Made by a program: the position numbers and the translations under genes
Notes under the pieces: model-generated
What the model was told of the DNA's origin: nothing
What the model saw: only the letters and a program-made list of their open reading frames with translations
Databases searched by the model: none
Shown: piece by piece, positions 17,833-28,200 of the stretch
Numbering within the stretch: position 1 is the first letter of the stretch
Layout: each line of letters starts with the position of its first letter
DNA from: an uncultured Collinsella sp.
Lineage (GTDB): Bacteria; Actinomycetota; Coriobacteriia; Coriobacteriales; Coriobacteriaceae
DNA length: 64,000 bases
Direction of reading: 5' to 3'
NCBI GenBank assembly: GCA_900541855.1
Contig: UQLD01000011.1
Location: forward strand, 1-64,000

Positions 17833-17878
17833 GTTCCACATCCCCCTTTCGAATAGGTTTCCAGTTAATGTATGAAAC

Positions 17879-17939
17879 AGGGACGTTACATCGTCCCTAG
17901 ATACCAAGCAAGCAGGGAAGGCCAAAACCTCCCCTGCTT
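17879..17939 (-). promoter_or_regulatory. two intercistronic hairpins between livJ-like and livH
   Basis: AGGGACG-6 nt-CGTCCCT (17879-17898) and AAGCAGGG-14 nt-CCCTGCTT (17910-17939) are perfect stems without U-runs. Such stems between a binding-protein gene and its permease commonly protect the upstream mRNA from decay; that role is inferred here. Confidence 0.5.
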
Positions 17940-17971
17940 GGGATCAAAACCGCTCTATGTAAGGCGGCCTA

Positions 17972-19159
17972 TTAGGCCTGTACGTACTTGCCGTCGGTAA
18001 TGACGTACGCCGTCGGGTCCTTCTGGACCTGGCCCTTGTCGTTCCAGGAGAGCTTGCCAGTCAGGCCGTCAACAGTAATGTTGCGCATAGCCTCGGGAAG
18101 CTTCTCAGCAACCTCGGTGGGGTCGGCGTCGACACCCAGGCCGGCCTCCTTGAGAGCCTCGACCACAGCATGCACGCCGTCGTAGGCGTCGGCGGCAAAC
18201 TGGTCGGGGGTATCGCCGTACTTATCTTTGTAAGCGTTGACGAAGTCGGCGTTCTTCTCGTCGTCGGCGGAGAACGGGGTCATGAGCAGCAGACCCTCGG
18301 CAAGAGAGGTATCGAAGCCCTCAACGCCCAGGATACCGTCCATGCCGTCGCAGCCCATCATCTTGACGTCGTAGCCCATGTCCTTGGCGTTCTTGAGCAG
18401 GACGGACGCCGGTGTGTAGTAGATCGGCGCAAAGATCATGGTGGCGCCAGCCTGCTTGGCCTTGGTCAGCTGGTTGGTAAAGCTCGTGGCGGAGTCGTCC
18501 TTAAAGGTCTCCTCGTCAACAATCTCGAGCTTGGACTCAGCGGCCTGGGCCTTAAAGGAATCTGCGATGCCCGAAGAATAGGCGTCGCCGGAGTTATAGA
18601 ACAGCACGAACTTCTCGTCCGCATACTTCTGCGCCAGGAACTTGGCAGCGTTGACACCCTGGTTGGGGTCGGTGAAGCAAACCTGGAAGACGCAATCCTT
18701 GCCCTTGGTAACGTCCTCGGAGGACGCGGACGGGGTAATCATGAACGTCTCGGGGTCGTTACCGCACTCAGCAGCAACGGCGACCGACGCACCCGTGGTG
18801 GTCGGACCGACAAGGGCCTGCATGCCCCAGTCGAGCAGGGTGTTGAAGGCGTTGACGGCCTTCTCGCCGTCAGCCTGGTCGTCCTCGGCCTTGCTGACAA
18901 GCGGCAGCTCCTTAGTCGAGAAATCCTTGCAGCCAAGCTCGACAGCCTGTGTAACGGACTTGCCGTAGGACGCGTTGGCGCCGGTCAGCGGGCCGATGGT
19001 ACCGATCTTAAACGAAGCGTCGCTCGAAGCGGAACCGCTGTCGCCGCCGTTGGAGGAGCAACCAGCTAGAATGGACATCGCCCCCAGACCTGCTGCGCTC
19101 GCGATAACGCTCCTGCGATTCATAACAGGGTTCAATGACTTACCGGTGAGGCTCGACAT
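17972..19159 (-). CDS. livJ: branched-chain amino-acid ABC substrate-binding lipoprotein
   Basis: 395 residues. The signal MNRRSVIASAAGLGAMSILAGC has a twin-arginine-like start and a lipobox with Cys34 as the lipidated residue, followed by a Ser/Gly-rich linker. The mature part is a type I periplasmic-binding fold: KIGTIGPLTGANASYGKSV, ALVGPTTTGASVAVAAECG, VLFYNSGDAYSSGIADSF, and FSADDEKNADFVNAYKDKYG. It captures branched-chain or related amino acids outside the membrane for LivHMGF. First gene of the operon by position; GAGGAG precedes the ATG. Closely similar to the next gene upstream. Confidence 0.93.
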   Translation of the reverse strand: MSSLTGKSLNPVMNRRSVIASAAGLGAMSILAGCSSNGGDSGSASSDASFKIGTIGPLTGANASYGKSVTQAVELGCKDFSTKELPLVSKAEDDQADGEKAVNAFNTLLDWGMQALVGPTTTGASVAVAAECGNDPETFMITPSASSEDVTKGKDCVFQVCFTDPNQGVNAAKFLAQKYADEKFVLFYNSGDAYSSGIADSFKAQAAESKLEIVDEETFKDDSATSFTNQLTKAKQAGATMIFAPIYYTPASVLLKNAKDMGYDVKMMGCDGMDGILGVEGFDTSLAEGLLLMTPFSADDEKNADFVNAYKDKYGDTPDQFAADAYDGVHAVVEALKEAGLGVDADPTEVAEKLPEAMRNITVDGLTGKLSWNDKGQVQKDPTAYVITDGKYVQA

Positions 19160-19429
19160 GCGGCTCTCCTCTCAAATCTCGTCGGGTTTCGGTTACCCGA
19201 CAGGCCATCCTTCGCCGTGTTCGGCGTTCGCAAAATAGTAGACGCTTTAGTTAAGGAAAGTGGCGATTATTTCAACTTTTCTTTGGATTTGTTCATTTAT
19301 CCATAATTCTGCGTATTTCTATTATTTTATGCAGTAATGCCACTTTATTGTGTGAAAGTAATGTTTCCGTTCTGTTACAGGCGTCCTTGCCCTGAATAAA
19401 ACGGCCCGCCGGTCTCGATGTATATGCAC
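19160..19429 (-). promoter_or_regulatory. AT-rich promoter region of the liv operon
   Basis: An unusually AT-rich 150 bp in an otherwise GC-rich window (19230-19380). On the minus strand TTGAAA (19270-19275) could be a -35, but the -10 at 17 bp spacing (AACTAA) is weak. No operator could be identified. Confidence 0.35.
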
Positions 19430-20596
19430 TTAGGCGGCGATGTACTTGCCGTCCTGGATCACATAAGCCGTAGCGGGCTTTTCGACCTGGCCCTTGTCAT
19501 TCCACGTCAGCTCGCCCGTCAGGCCCTCGATCTTGATCTTGCGCATGGCACGGGCAAGGTCGCCGGCAATGTCGGCGCCGTCGGCCGTAAGGTCGATGCC
19601 CGCTTTGTCGATGGCCTCGGCGATGGCGTGGACGCAATCGTAGGCGTCGGCGGCAAACTGGTTGGGCGTCTCGTCGTAGGCATCCTTATAGGCCTTGACG
19701 AAGTCGGCATTCTTCTCATCGTCAGCCGAAAACGGGGTCACGAGCAGTACGCCCTCGGCAAGAGAGGTATCGAAGCCTTCCACAGAGAGCAGGCCGTCCA
19801 TGCCGTCGGTACCCATGAGGGTCATGTCGTAGCCCATGTCCTTGGCGTTCTTGAGCAAAACGGACGCCGGCGTGTAGTAGATCGGCGCAAAGATGAACGT
19901 GGCGCCGGACTCCTTGGCCTTGGTGAGCTGGTTGGTAAAGCTCGTGGAAGAGTCGTCCTTAAAGGTCTCGGTATCGACGATGTCGAGCTTGGACGCCTTG
20001 GCCTGCTCGGCAAAAGCGTCGGCAACGCCCGAGCTATACGTATCGCCGGAGTTGTAGAACAGGGCGATCTTGGCATCCGCGTACTTCTCGGCCAAGAACT
20101 TTGCGGCGCTGGCGCCCATGGTGGGATCGGTGAAGCAAACCTGGAAAACCGTGGTCTTGTCCTTGGTGACGTCGAGCGACGAGGCCGAAGGCGTGACCAT
20201 AAGCATGTCGTCGGCAATCTCGCCCGAGACGGCAACGGCGGCACCAGTCGTGACGGGGCCGACGAGAGCCTGCATGCCCCAGTCGCACAGGGTATTGAAG
20301 GCGTTGATGGCCTTCTCGCCGTCAGCGACGTCATCCTCGGACTTAAGCGAGAGCTTGAGGTCCTTGGTCGAGAAATCCTTGGCGGCGAGCTTGGCACCCT
20401 TCTCGGCCGAGACACCATAGGTTGCCGCGGCGCCGGTCAAAGGGCCGATGACACCGATCTTGAAGGTCTTGCCGTCATCGGCGGAGCCGCCGTCCGAGCC
20501 ACCCGACGAGCAACCAGCGAGTGCTGCGGTGCTACCGAGCGCCGCAGCGCCAGCCAAGAAACTCCTGCGGTTAAGAACGTTGTTGATGCTAAACAT
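19430..20596 (-). CDS. second branched-chain amino-acid-type binding lipoprotein
   Basis: 388 residues. The signal MFSINNVLNRRSFLAGAAALG continues to a lipobox LAGC (Cys29); NRRSFLAG is a good twin-arginine-like motif. The mature protein is a paralogue of the downstream binding protein, with shared blocks such as YYTPASVLLKNAKDMGYD, GFDTSLAEG and FSADDEKNADFVKAYKDAYDETPNQFAADAYD split over the chain. It has its own upstream gap and no permease of its own, so it probably feeds the same LivHMGF with another specificity. The start at 20596 follows AAGGGGG; upstream codons are ignored. Confidence 0.92.
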   Translation of the reverse strand: MFSINNVLNRRSFLAGAAALGSTAALAGCSSGGSDGGSADDGKTFKIGVIGPLTGAAATYGVSAEKGAKLAAKDFSTKDLKLSLKSEDDVADGEKAINAFNTLCDWGMQALVGPVTTGAAVAVSGEIADDMLMVTPSASSLDVTKDKTTVFQVCFTDPTMGASAAKFLAEKYADAKIALFYNSGDTYSSGVADAFAEQAKASKLDIVDTETFKDDSSTSFTNQLTKAKESGATFIFAPIYYTPASVLLKNAKDMGYDMTLMGTDGMDGLLSVEGFDTSLAEGVLLVTPFSADDEKNADFVKAYKDAYDETPNQFAADAYDCVHAIAEAIDKAGIDLTADGADIAGDLARAMRKIKIEGLTGELTWNDKGQVEKPATAYVIQDGKYIAA

Positions 20597-20786
20597 GGTG
20601 TCCCCCTTTTCGCTGGCCGTGGTGCGGCCGTCTTGCGGTACAGGGCAAACCTTATGGTGCAAACGTTGACAATTTGTTACGGAAGTTCGATTGTAGCGAG
20701 CGTGTTTCCAATGTTTCCGCAGCGTTTCGGGGGTGCTGTTTTATGCGACTCCTGTTGCCTGGCGAGCACGCGCCCTCGGTTCACGC

Positions 20787-20792
20787 TAGAAT
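20787..20792 (+). promoter_or_regulatory. probable -10 element upstream of hom
   Basis: TAGAAT 55 bp before the hom start. No good -35 is visible at 16-18 bp. Confidence 0.35.
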
Positions 20793-20846
20793 GCACTCAA
20801 CCTTTAAGCGGTTAATCCATCCATAAGATGCACGAAGGAGCTATCT

Positions 20847-22190
20847 ATGAGCGAACCCCTGCGCACCGTGAACGTCGGTCTGATCGGTCTGGGAACCGTC
20901 GGCGGCGGCGTGGCCCGTCTGATCAAGAGCCACCACGATGAGTACCTGGCAGCCTACGGCATCGACCTTAAGCTGACCCGCGCCTGCGCGCTTGCTTGGG
21001 AGCAGGCCGAGGCAGCCGGTATTGAGCGTGAGGCCTTTACGAGCGACTGGCACGACGTCGTCACCGACCCCGCCGTCGACATCGTCGTCGAGCTGATCGG
21101 TGGCGAGCATCCCGCAACCGAAATCTTCACCACTGCCTTTGAGCACGGCAAGCACGTCGTCTCTGCCAACAAGGCCCTGCTGGGCCGTCACGTCGAGACG
21201 CTTGCCGAGAAGGCGCGCGCGTGCGGCGTGCAGATTAAGTGCGAGGCCAGCTGCGGCGGCGGCATCCCCATCGTGAGCACGCTCGAGCACGACCTGGTGG
21301 GCAACAAGATCCTGACCATCGCCGGCATTCTCAACGGTACCACCAACTATATCCTGTCGCGCATGGACGCCGAGGGCGCCGATTACGCCGACGTGCTTGC
21401 CGACGCGCAGGCCAAGGGCTATGCCGAGGCCGACCCGTCCGCCGACGTCGACGGCTTCGACGCCGCCAGCAAGACGGCGATCCTCGCCTCCATCGGCTTT
21501 GGCACCCGCGTGACCACCGATGATGTGTACCAGCAGGGTATCCGTACCATCGGCGCCGAGGACATCGCCCAGGCCCGCGAGCTCGGCTACACCATTAAGC
21601 TGCTCGGCATCGCCCGCAACACCGACGCCGGCGTCGACGTTCGCGTGCACCCCACGCTGATCCCCGCCGATCACATGCTCGCCAAGGTCAACGGCGCCAT
21701 GAACGCTGTCTACGTGGTAGGCGACGCCGTGGGCGAGACCATGTTCTACGGTGCCGGCGCAGGCTCCTTCCCCACCGCGAGCGCCGTCGTGGGCGATATC
21801 CTGTCGCTCTCCGAGCAGATCAGCCGCGGCGTGGCTCCGCTGCCCGAGATTGAGCCCTATGGTCACAATCTCGCCTTTAAGCCCATGGACGAGCTCCAGA
21901 CCAAGTACTATGTGCGCCTGAAGGTCGCCGACCGCGTGGGCGCCCTGTCCGAGACGGTCGACATCTTTGCCAAGCACAGCATCTCGATCTCGCTCATCAA
22001 CCAGGTCGAGGACGGCAAGTCGGGCGTCAGCGATGCCTGCTCGGTCATCTTCCTGACGCACCGCGCGCTCGAGAAGAATGTCCAGGCTGCCGCCGCCGAG
22101 CTTGCCAGCGTCGACTGCGTGGCCGAGGTCGCCAACGTCCTGCGCATTGAGGACGTTGAGGCTTGGACCGAAGGCGTTATGGCGAACTAG
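20847..22190 (+). CDS. hom: homoserine dehydrogenase
   Basis: NAD(P)H-dependent reduction of aspartate semialdehyde to homoserine in the threonine and methionine pathway. 447 residues. Rossmann motif GLIGLGTVGGGVA (residues 11-23), nucleotide-domain segment VVSANKALL, catalytic-region block EASCGGGIPIVS and GILNGTTNYIL, and a C-terminal ACT domain beginning near DRVGALSETVDIF that allows feedback control, usually by threonine. AAGGAGCT stands before the ATG. Monocistronic, with its own terminator at 22222. Confidence 0.96.
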   Translation: MSEPLRTVNVGLIGLGTVGGGVARLIKSHHDEYLAAYGIDLKLTRACALAWEQAEAAGIEREAFTSDWHDVVTDPAVDIVVELIGGEHPATEIFTTAFEHGKHVVSANKALLGRHVETLAEKARACGVQIKCEASCGGGIPIVSTLEHDLVGNKILTIAGILNGTTNYILSRMDAEGADYADVLADAQAKGYAEADPSADVDGFDAASKTAILASIGFGTRVTTDDVYQQGIRTIGAEDIAQARELGYTIKLLGIARNTDAGVDVRVHPTLIPADHMLAKVNGAMNAVYVVGDAVGETMFYGAGAGSFPTASAVVGDILSLSEQISRGVAPLPEIEPYGHNLAFKPMDELQTKYYVRLKVADRVGALSETVDIFAKHSISISLINQVEDGKSGVSDACSVIFLTHRALEKNVQAAAAELASVDCVAEVANVLRIEDVEAWTEGVMAN

Positions 22191-22221
22191 TCCAGTCCTT
22201 GGCACACAACATAGCACCTGA

Positions 22222-22258
22222 GGGGCTCCCGTCCGTTTGGATGGGAGCCCCTTTGTTT
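22222..22258 (+). terminator. terminator of hom
   Basis: GGGGCTCCC-12 nt-GGGAGCCCC followed by TTTGTTT, 32 bp past the hom stop. Confidence 0.88.
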
Positions 22259-22398
22259 GACGTTCATCAAGCAAAAGTTTGAACAACTTGGCCATTCGCT
22301 GACAACCGAGGGTGCCGTTTACCGATATGCGAACGAAGTTGATTTTGCGCGCCGTTATGCTGTGCTGCGTATGTCCACCCCCGAAGAATGGAGGCACC

Positions 22399-23148
<750 letters not shown>

Positions 23149-23196
23149 GGAGCCACAAGCTTTGGCTTCAAGCCTCAACATAGCTCAACCAAAAAG

Positions 23197-23236
23197 GCGC
23201 GCCGTCTGCATCAACCGCAGGCAGCGCGCTTTCTCT
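23197..23236 (+). terminator. terminator of the SDR gene
   Basis: GCGCGC…CTGC pairs with GCAG…GCGCGC around a 6-nt loop, followed by TTTCTCTTGTT, about 50 bp past the stop. Confidence 0.7.
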
Positions 23237-23245
23237 TGTTATGAA

Positions 23246-23484
23246 AGGGAAACTATGTCCCAGTATTTCGGATCAGAACGGGGCACGGTTTTCCCCAGGA
23301 CCTCCTTGCGGAAACTGCGTCCCGTTTTGAACGCCGATTCTGGGATACCGTTTCCGCAACGGGTCTCTCGCGGAAACTGCATCCCACTCTGAGCGCCCAT
23401 TCCGGGACACAGTTTCCCAACGGCCCCCGTTTCGGAAACCACATCCCGTTCCGAGCCTTCAAAGCGGGACGCGGCTTCCCCGAG
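23246..23484. repeat. four tandem 62-bp hairpin units
   Basis: Units begin at about 23246, 23308, 23370 and 23432, a constant 62-bp step. Each has a left arm GGAAAC(T/C)…TCCC, an 18-nt variable middle, and a right arm GGGA…(G/A)(G/T)TTTCC or a variant, so every unit can fold on itself. The array occupies the 346-bp gap between the SDR and antiporter genes. Arms are conserved while middles vary. Confidence 0.85.
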
Positions 23485-23494
23485 AGAGTATCGA

Positions 23495-25057
23495 CTACTT
23501 GCCGTCGTCGTCCTCGGCTTCTTCTCTTGCATAGAGCTCCAGCATGCGGCGGCGGTATTCGCGCACGGCGAGCTTGGCGCGCTCCAGACGGCGGCGCTCG
23601 CGCGGGGTCAGCTCGGACGGGTCGACCTCGTCTCCATAGGTCTTATCGGCAAGTAGGTGCGCCGCGTCCACGATGCGGGCATCGACGTGGCCGCTCGCCG
23701 CCTCGGCGGAAAGACGCTCGGCAATCGCATCGAGCGTAGGCAGGCCCTCGAATACGCGACCATGGCCATGCGAAGTCAGCAGCTCGTGCTCTCGTGCGAG
23801 CAGACTCGCCAAATCGTGGTGGGCGCGCAGGATGTCGAGCGCATCGGATGGATGCTCGGCAACTTCTGCCACGGCGGCGACCGGCGCGGCATCCACCACG
23901 CGGTAGAAGAGCTGCGCGAGCAATGGCATCAAGAACACCGTGATGGCGCCGGCGGCAACCATAACCGACGCGATGTCTTGCGACAGCGCGCCCGCGTTGA
24001 CGGCAACGCTCGTCACGGCAACGATGATCGGCAGCGCCGTGGTGCAGTACAGGGCCACGGTAATGCGACCATACGCCGACACATCGCGCGTCGCAGGGCA
24101 AATGCTCATAGAAATAAGAATGGGCACGGCACGAATAATCAGCAACGCCACGATAAAGCCCACGAGCAGACCCGGGCGCGACGCCACGGCCGTCAGGTCG
24201 ATCTTTGCGCCCGATACGGTAAAGAACACCGGAATCAAAAAGCCGTAGGCCAGGCCGTCGAGCTTGGTCTCGAGCGTATGGTTGCCCTCGGGGATGATGT
24301 AGCGCAAGACAAAGCCGGCGGCAAAAGAACCCAACACAATGTCGAGATCAAAGACGGCCGAGAAAGCCACGAGTGTGACCAGGATGAGCACCGTCAGGCG
24401 CACGAAGGTCTGCGACGTGGTATCGGCGCGTTCCTCGACAAACGCAAAGAAGCGGCTGCCGACGCGCTTGGAGCGGCTTGGGACCACGGCAAGCAACACG
24501 CAGACCACCGCAAACAGGCCAAGAATCACGAGCGTTTGGATGCCGGTACGGGCAGACAGCAGCACCGACATGGCAAGCACGGGGCCGAGCTCGCCCCAGG
24601 TGCCATACGCGAGAATCGAGTCGCCCACGCGCGTTCCGGCAAGTGAACGCTCGCGCATGATGGGCACGAGCGTTCCGAGCGCCGTAGAAGTGAGGGCAAG
24701 CGTCACGGCGATACCGTCGAAATGGCTGACCGAGAACCACGGGGTAAAGCGCACGGCAAGCCAGGCGATACCAAACGTGACGACCCACGTCGCCAAGCCG
24801 TAGCGCCCCTCGACGCCCGTGATGCTCTTGGGGTCGATCTCAAAGCCGGCAAGCAGGAACAAAAAGGCCAGACCGAGCTCGGACACAAGCGAAACCTCGG
24901 CATCTACATGGATGACGCCGAGCATATGGGGTCCCAGCACCGCGCCGAGCACGAGCAAAAAGACCGTCTCGGGAACGGGTTTTCCAGGAATCGCCGAGGC
25001 GATAAAAGGACTCGCAAAGGCCACGAGTGCGATGATGGCGAGCGAAACGAATGCCAT
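23495..25057 (-). CDS. CPA2/Kef-type cation:proton antiporter
   Basis: 520 residues. The first ~390 carry about 12-13 membrane segments of the Na+/H+ exchanger fold, with FLFLLAGFEIDPKSI and LTSTALGTLVPIM being recognisable transport-core blocks. It would exchange K+ or Na+ for protons across the cell membrane. The last ~130 residues are soluble, charged and helical, but show no TrkA-N nucleotide motif, so regulation differs from classic KefB/C. The C-terminus REEAEDDDGK is acidic. Single gene; start ATG 25057 follows AAGAGAAAGG. Confidence 0.85.
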   Translation of the reverse strand: MAFVSLAIIALVAFASPFIASAIPGKPVPETVFLLVLGAVLGPHMLGVIHVDAEVSLVSELGLAFLFLLAGFEIDPKSITGVEGRYGLATWVVTFGIAWLAVRFTPWFSVSHFDGIAVTLALTSTALGTLVPIMRERSLAGTRVGDSILAYGTWGELGPVLAMSVLLSARTGIQTLVILGLFAVVCVLLAVVPSRSKRVGSRFFAFVEERADTTSQTFVRLTVLILVTLVAFSAVFDLDIVLGSFAAGFVLRYIIPEGNHTLETKLDGLAYGFLIPVFFTVSGAKIDLTAVASRPGLLVGFIVALLIIRAVPILISMSICPATRDVSAYGRITVALYCTTALPIIVAVTSVAVNAGALSQDIASVMVAAGAITVFLMPLLAQLFYRVVDAAPVAAVAEVAEHPSDALDILRAHHDLASLLAREHELLTSHGHGRVFEGLPTLDAIAERLSAEAASGHVDARIVDAAHLLADKTYGDEVDPSELTPRERRRLERAKLAVREYRRRMLELYAREEAEDDDGK

Positions 25058-25241
25058 GTGATGCCTTTCTCTTGTTTGAGCCCCACTGTAGCACCCTCGC
25101 CGTCCTCAACGCGCCGCGAGCTGTCGTATCATAGTGAGGTTTACAAACATGTGGCTCAAGGCGACCGCAGGGCAGGCCCCGCAAACCGACCGCTGCCGCA
25201 TACCGTACCGTACGCCCAACCGATCAGGAAGGCAGGAACCA
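25058..25241 (+). promoter_or_regulatory. purL upstream region
   Basis: 184 bp between divergent genes. A possible -10 TATCAT lies near 25125-25135, implying a leader of about 100 nt. I compared it by eye with purine, ZTP, THF and PRPP riboswitch motifs and saw no convincing match. Confidence 0.3.
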
Positions 25242-28200
25242 ATGGTCTCTCGTATCTACGTGGAGAAGAAACCCGGGTTCGACGTCGAGGCTCAGCAGCT
25301 CAAGGGCGAGCTGACCGAGATTCTCGGCATCAAGGGCATCGAGGCCCTGAGGATCATCAACCGCTACGACGTCGAGGGCATCGACGAGGAGCTTTTCCGC
25401 TCCTGCGTGCCGACCGTCTTTAGCGAGCCCCAGGTCGATGTGACCTACGACGAGCTCCCCGCAAGCGATGGCGCCGTCTTTGCCGTCGAATTCCTGCCTG
25501 GCCAGTTTGACCAGCGCGCCGACTCCGCCAGCGAGTGCGTGCAGCTCATCAGCCAGGGCGAGCGCCCCGCCGTGCGCTCCGCCAAGGTCTATATGATCTC
25601 GGGCGCTCTGGACGAGGCCGCCATCGATGCCATCAAGCACTACGTGGTGAACCCCGTCGAGGCGCGCATCGCCTCGCTCGACCTGCCCGAGACGCTGTAC
25701 ATGGAGACCCCCGAGCCCCAGCCCGTCGAGGTACTCGACGGTTTCCGCGAGCTCGACGAAGCCGGCCTTGCCGCCTTTATTTCCGAGCGCGGCCTTGCCA
25801 TGGACGAGGCGGACATCGCCTTCTGCCAGCAGTACTTCCGCGATGAGGACCGCGACCCCACCATCACCGAGATCCGTGTGATCGACACCTACTGGTCCGA
25901 CCACTGCCGCCACACCACCTTCGGCACCGTCCTGGACGACGTGACGATCGACGACGCCGTGGTGCAGCAGGCCTTCGACCGCTACATGGAGATGCGCCAC
26001 GAACTCGGTCGCGACGCCAAGCCCGTCTGCCTCATGGACATGGGCACCATCGGCGCCAAGTACCTCAAGAAGACCGGCGTCATGACCGATGTCGACGAGT
26101 CCGAGGAGATCAACGCCTGCACCGTCAAGGTGAAGGTCGATGTCGATGGCGAAGACCAGGACTGGCTGTTCCTCTTTAAGAACGAGACCCATAACCACCC
26201 GACCGAGATCGAACCCTTCGGCGGTGCCGCCACCTGCGTGGGCGGCGCCATCCGCGACCCGCTCTCGGGCCGCAGCTACGTGTATCAGGCCATGCGCGTC
26301 ACCGGCGCCGGCGACCCCACCGTCCCCGTGTCCGAGACGCTCGAGGGCAAGCTGCCGCAGCGCAAGCTCGTGACCACTGCCGCCGCCGGCTACTCCAGCT
26401 ACGGCAACCAGATCGGCCTTGCCACCGGTCAGGTCAACGAACTCTATCACCCCGGTTACGTGGCCAAGCGCATGGAGGTTGGCGCCGTCGTGGGCGCTAC
26501 CCCGGCAAACCACGTTCGTCGCGAGTGCCCCGCCCCCACCGACAAGATCATCCTGCTGGGCGGCCGCACCGGCCGCGATGGCATCGGTGGCGCCACCGGC
26601 TCCTCCAAGACCCAGAACACCGAGTCCATCGAGACCTCGGGTGCCGAGGTCCAGAAGGGCAACGCCCCTGTCGAGCGCAAGCTGCAGCGTCTGTTCCGCC
26701 GCGGCGACGCCTGCCGTCTGATCAAGCGCTGCAACGACTTTGGCGCCGGCGGCGTCTCGGTCGCCGTGGGCGAGCTTGCCGACGGCCTGTATGTCGACCT
26801 GGACACCGTGACCAAGAAGTACGACGGCCTGGACGGCACCGAGCTCGCTATCTCTGAGTCCCAGGAGCGCATGGCCTGCGCCGTCGCCGACGGTGACGTC
26901 GAGGAGTTCATGGGCTACGCCGCCGAGGAGAACCTGGAGGCGACCGTTATCGCCGAGGTTACCGCTGAGCCGCGCATGCGCATGGCCTGGAACGGCGTCG
27001 CTATCGTCGACCTGTCCCGCGAGTTCCTCAACTCCAACGGCGCACCCAAGCACCAGGTCGCCCACGTGTGCGCCCGTAGCGTGTGGCAGCCCAGCTGGGC
27101 CGGCACCACGCTCGCCGAGCGCATGACCTCGCTCGTCACCGACCTCAACGTCGCTTCCAACAAGGGCCTTTCCGAGCGCTTCGACTCCACCATCGGCGCC
27201 GCGACCGTGCTCATGCCCTTTGGCGGCAAGACGCAGCTCACCCCCAGCTCGGCCATGGTCGCCAAGTTCCCCGTGGGCGGCGAGACCACCACGGCGAGTG
27301 CCATGGCATGGGGCTTCAACCCCTATCTGATGGAGGCCGACCAGTTTGCGGGCGCCTACCTGTCCGTGGTCGAGTCCATCGCCAAGCTCGTGGCTGCCGG
27401 CTTTGAGCACAAGCGCGCCTATCTCTCCTTCCAGGAGTACTTCGAGCGTCTGCGCACCGAGGCCGAGCGCTGGGGCAAGCCCACGGCAGCCGTCCTGGGC
27501 GCCCTCATGGCCCAAGTCGACCTGGGTGCCGGCGCCATCGGCGGCAAGGACTCCATGAGCGGTTCGTTTGAGGACGAGACCGGCGAGCTCAACGTTCCGC
27601 CGACCCTGATCAGCTTCGCCGTCGCCGTGGGCAAGGCCGCCCGCGCCGTCTCGCCCGAGTTCAAGGGCCTCACGCACCGCGTCGTCCGCATCGCCCCCGC
27701 CACCTATGGCGAGGACTACCGTCCCGACGCCCAGCAGTTGCTCGCCGCGTTTGACGCCGTCGAGGCGCTCACTGCTACCGGCAACGCCCTGGCCATATCC
27801 ACGCCCGGCTACGGCTGCGGCGCCGAGAGCCTCTTTAAGATGTGCGTCGGTAACCAGATCGGTATCGAGCTTGCCGAGGATGTAGACGTGGAGAGCCTCT
27901 TCACCCCGCTCTACGGCAGTTTTATCGTCGAGCTCGCCGAGGACGCCGAGCTGCCCGAGGTCGCCGACGGCGTTGTCGTCGAGCCCCTGGGCACCACCGT
28001 CGAGGGCTATGTCATCGACACCGGCTCCGAGGTCATCGAGCTCGCCGAGCTCCAGGAGGCCTGGGAGAGCGGCATCGAGGGCGTCTTCGCCTACCGCAGC
28101 GCCGGCGAGACCCCCGAGGTCGAGACCATCGACTTCCGCGCCAAGGATATCCACGTGTACGGCGGCGCCAAGATCGCCCGCCCGCGCGTGATCATCCCCG

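Noticed and set aside
15640..17856. 738-codon plus-strand open frame across livG-livM-livH
   Set aside because: Antisense to three clear liv genes; composition (His/Asp/Gly-rich) is typical of such shadows.
23246..23484. CRISPR array interpretation of the 62-bp repeat
   Set aside because: Repeats are not identical, each is itself a palindrome around a short middle, and no cas gene is near.
25058..25241. Riboswitch in the purL leader
   Set aside because: No recognisable consensus for purine, ZTP, THF or PRPP classes by eye.
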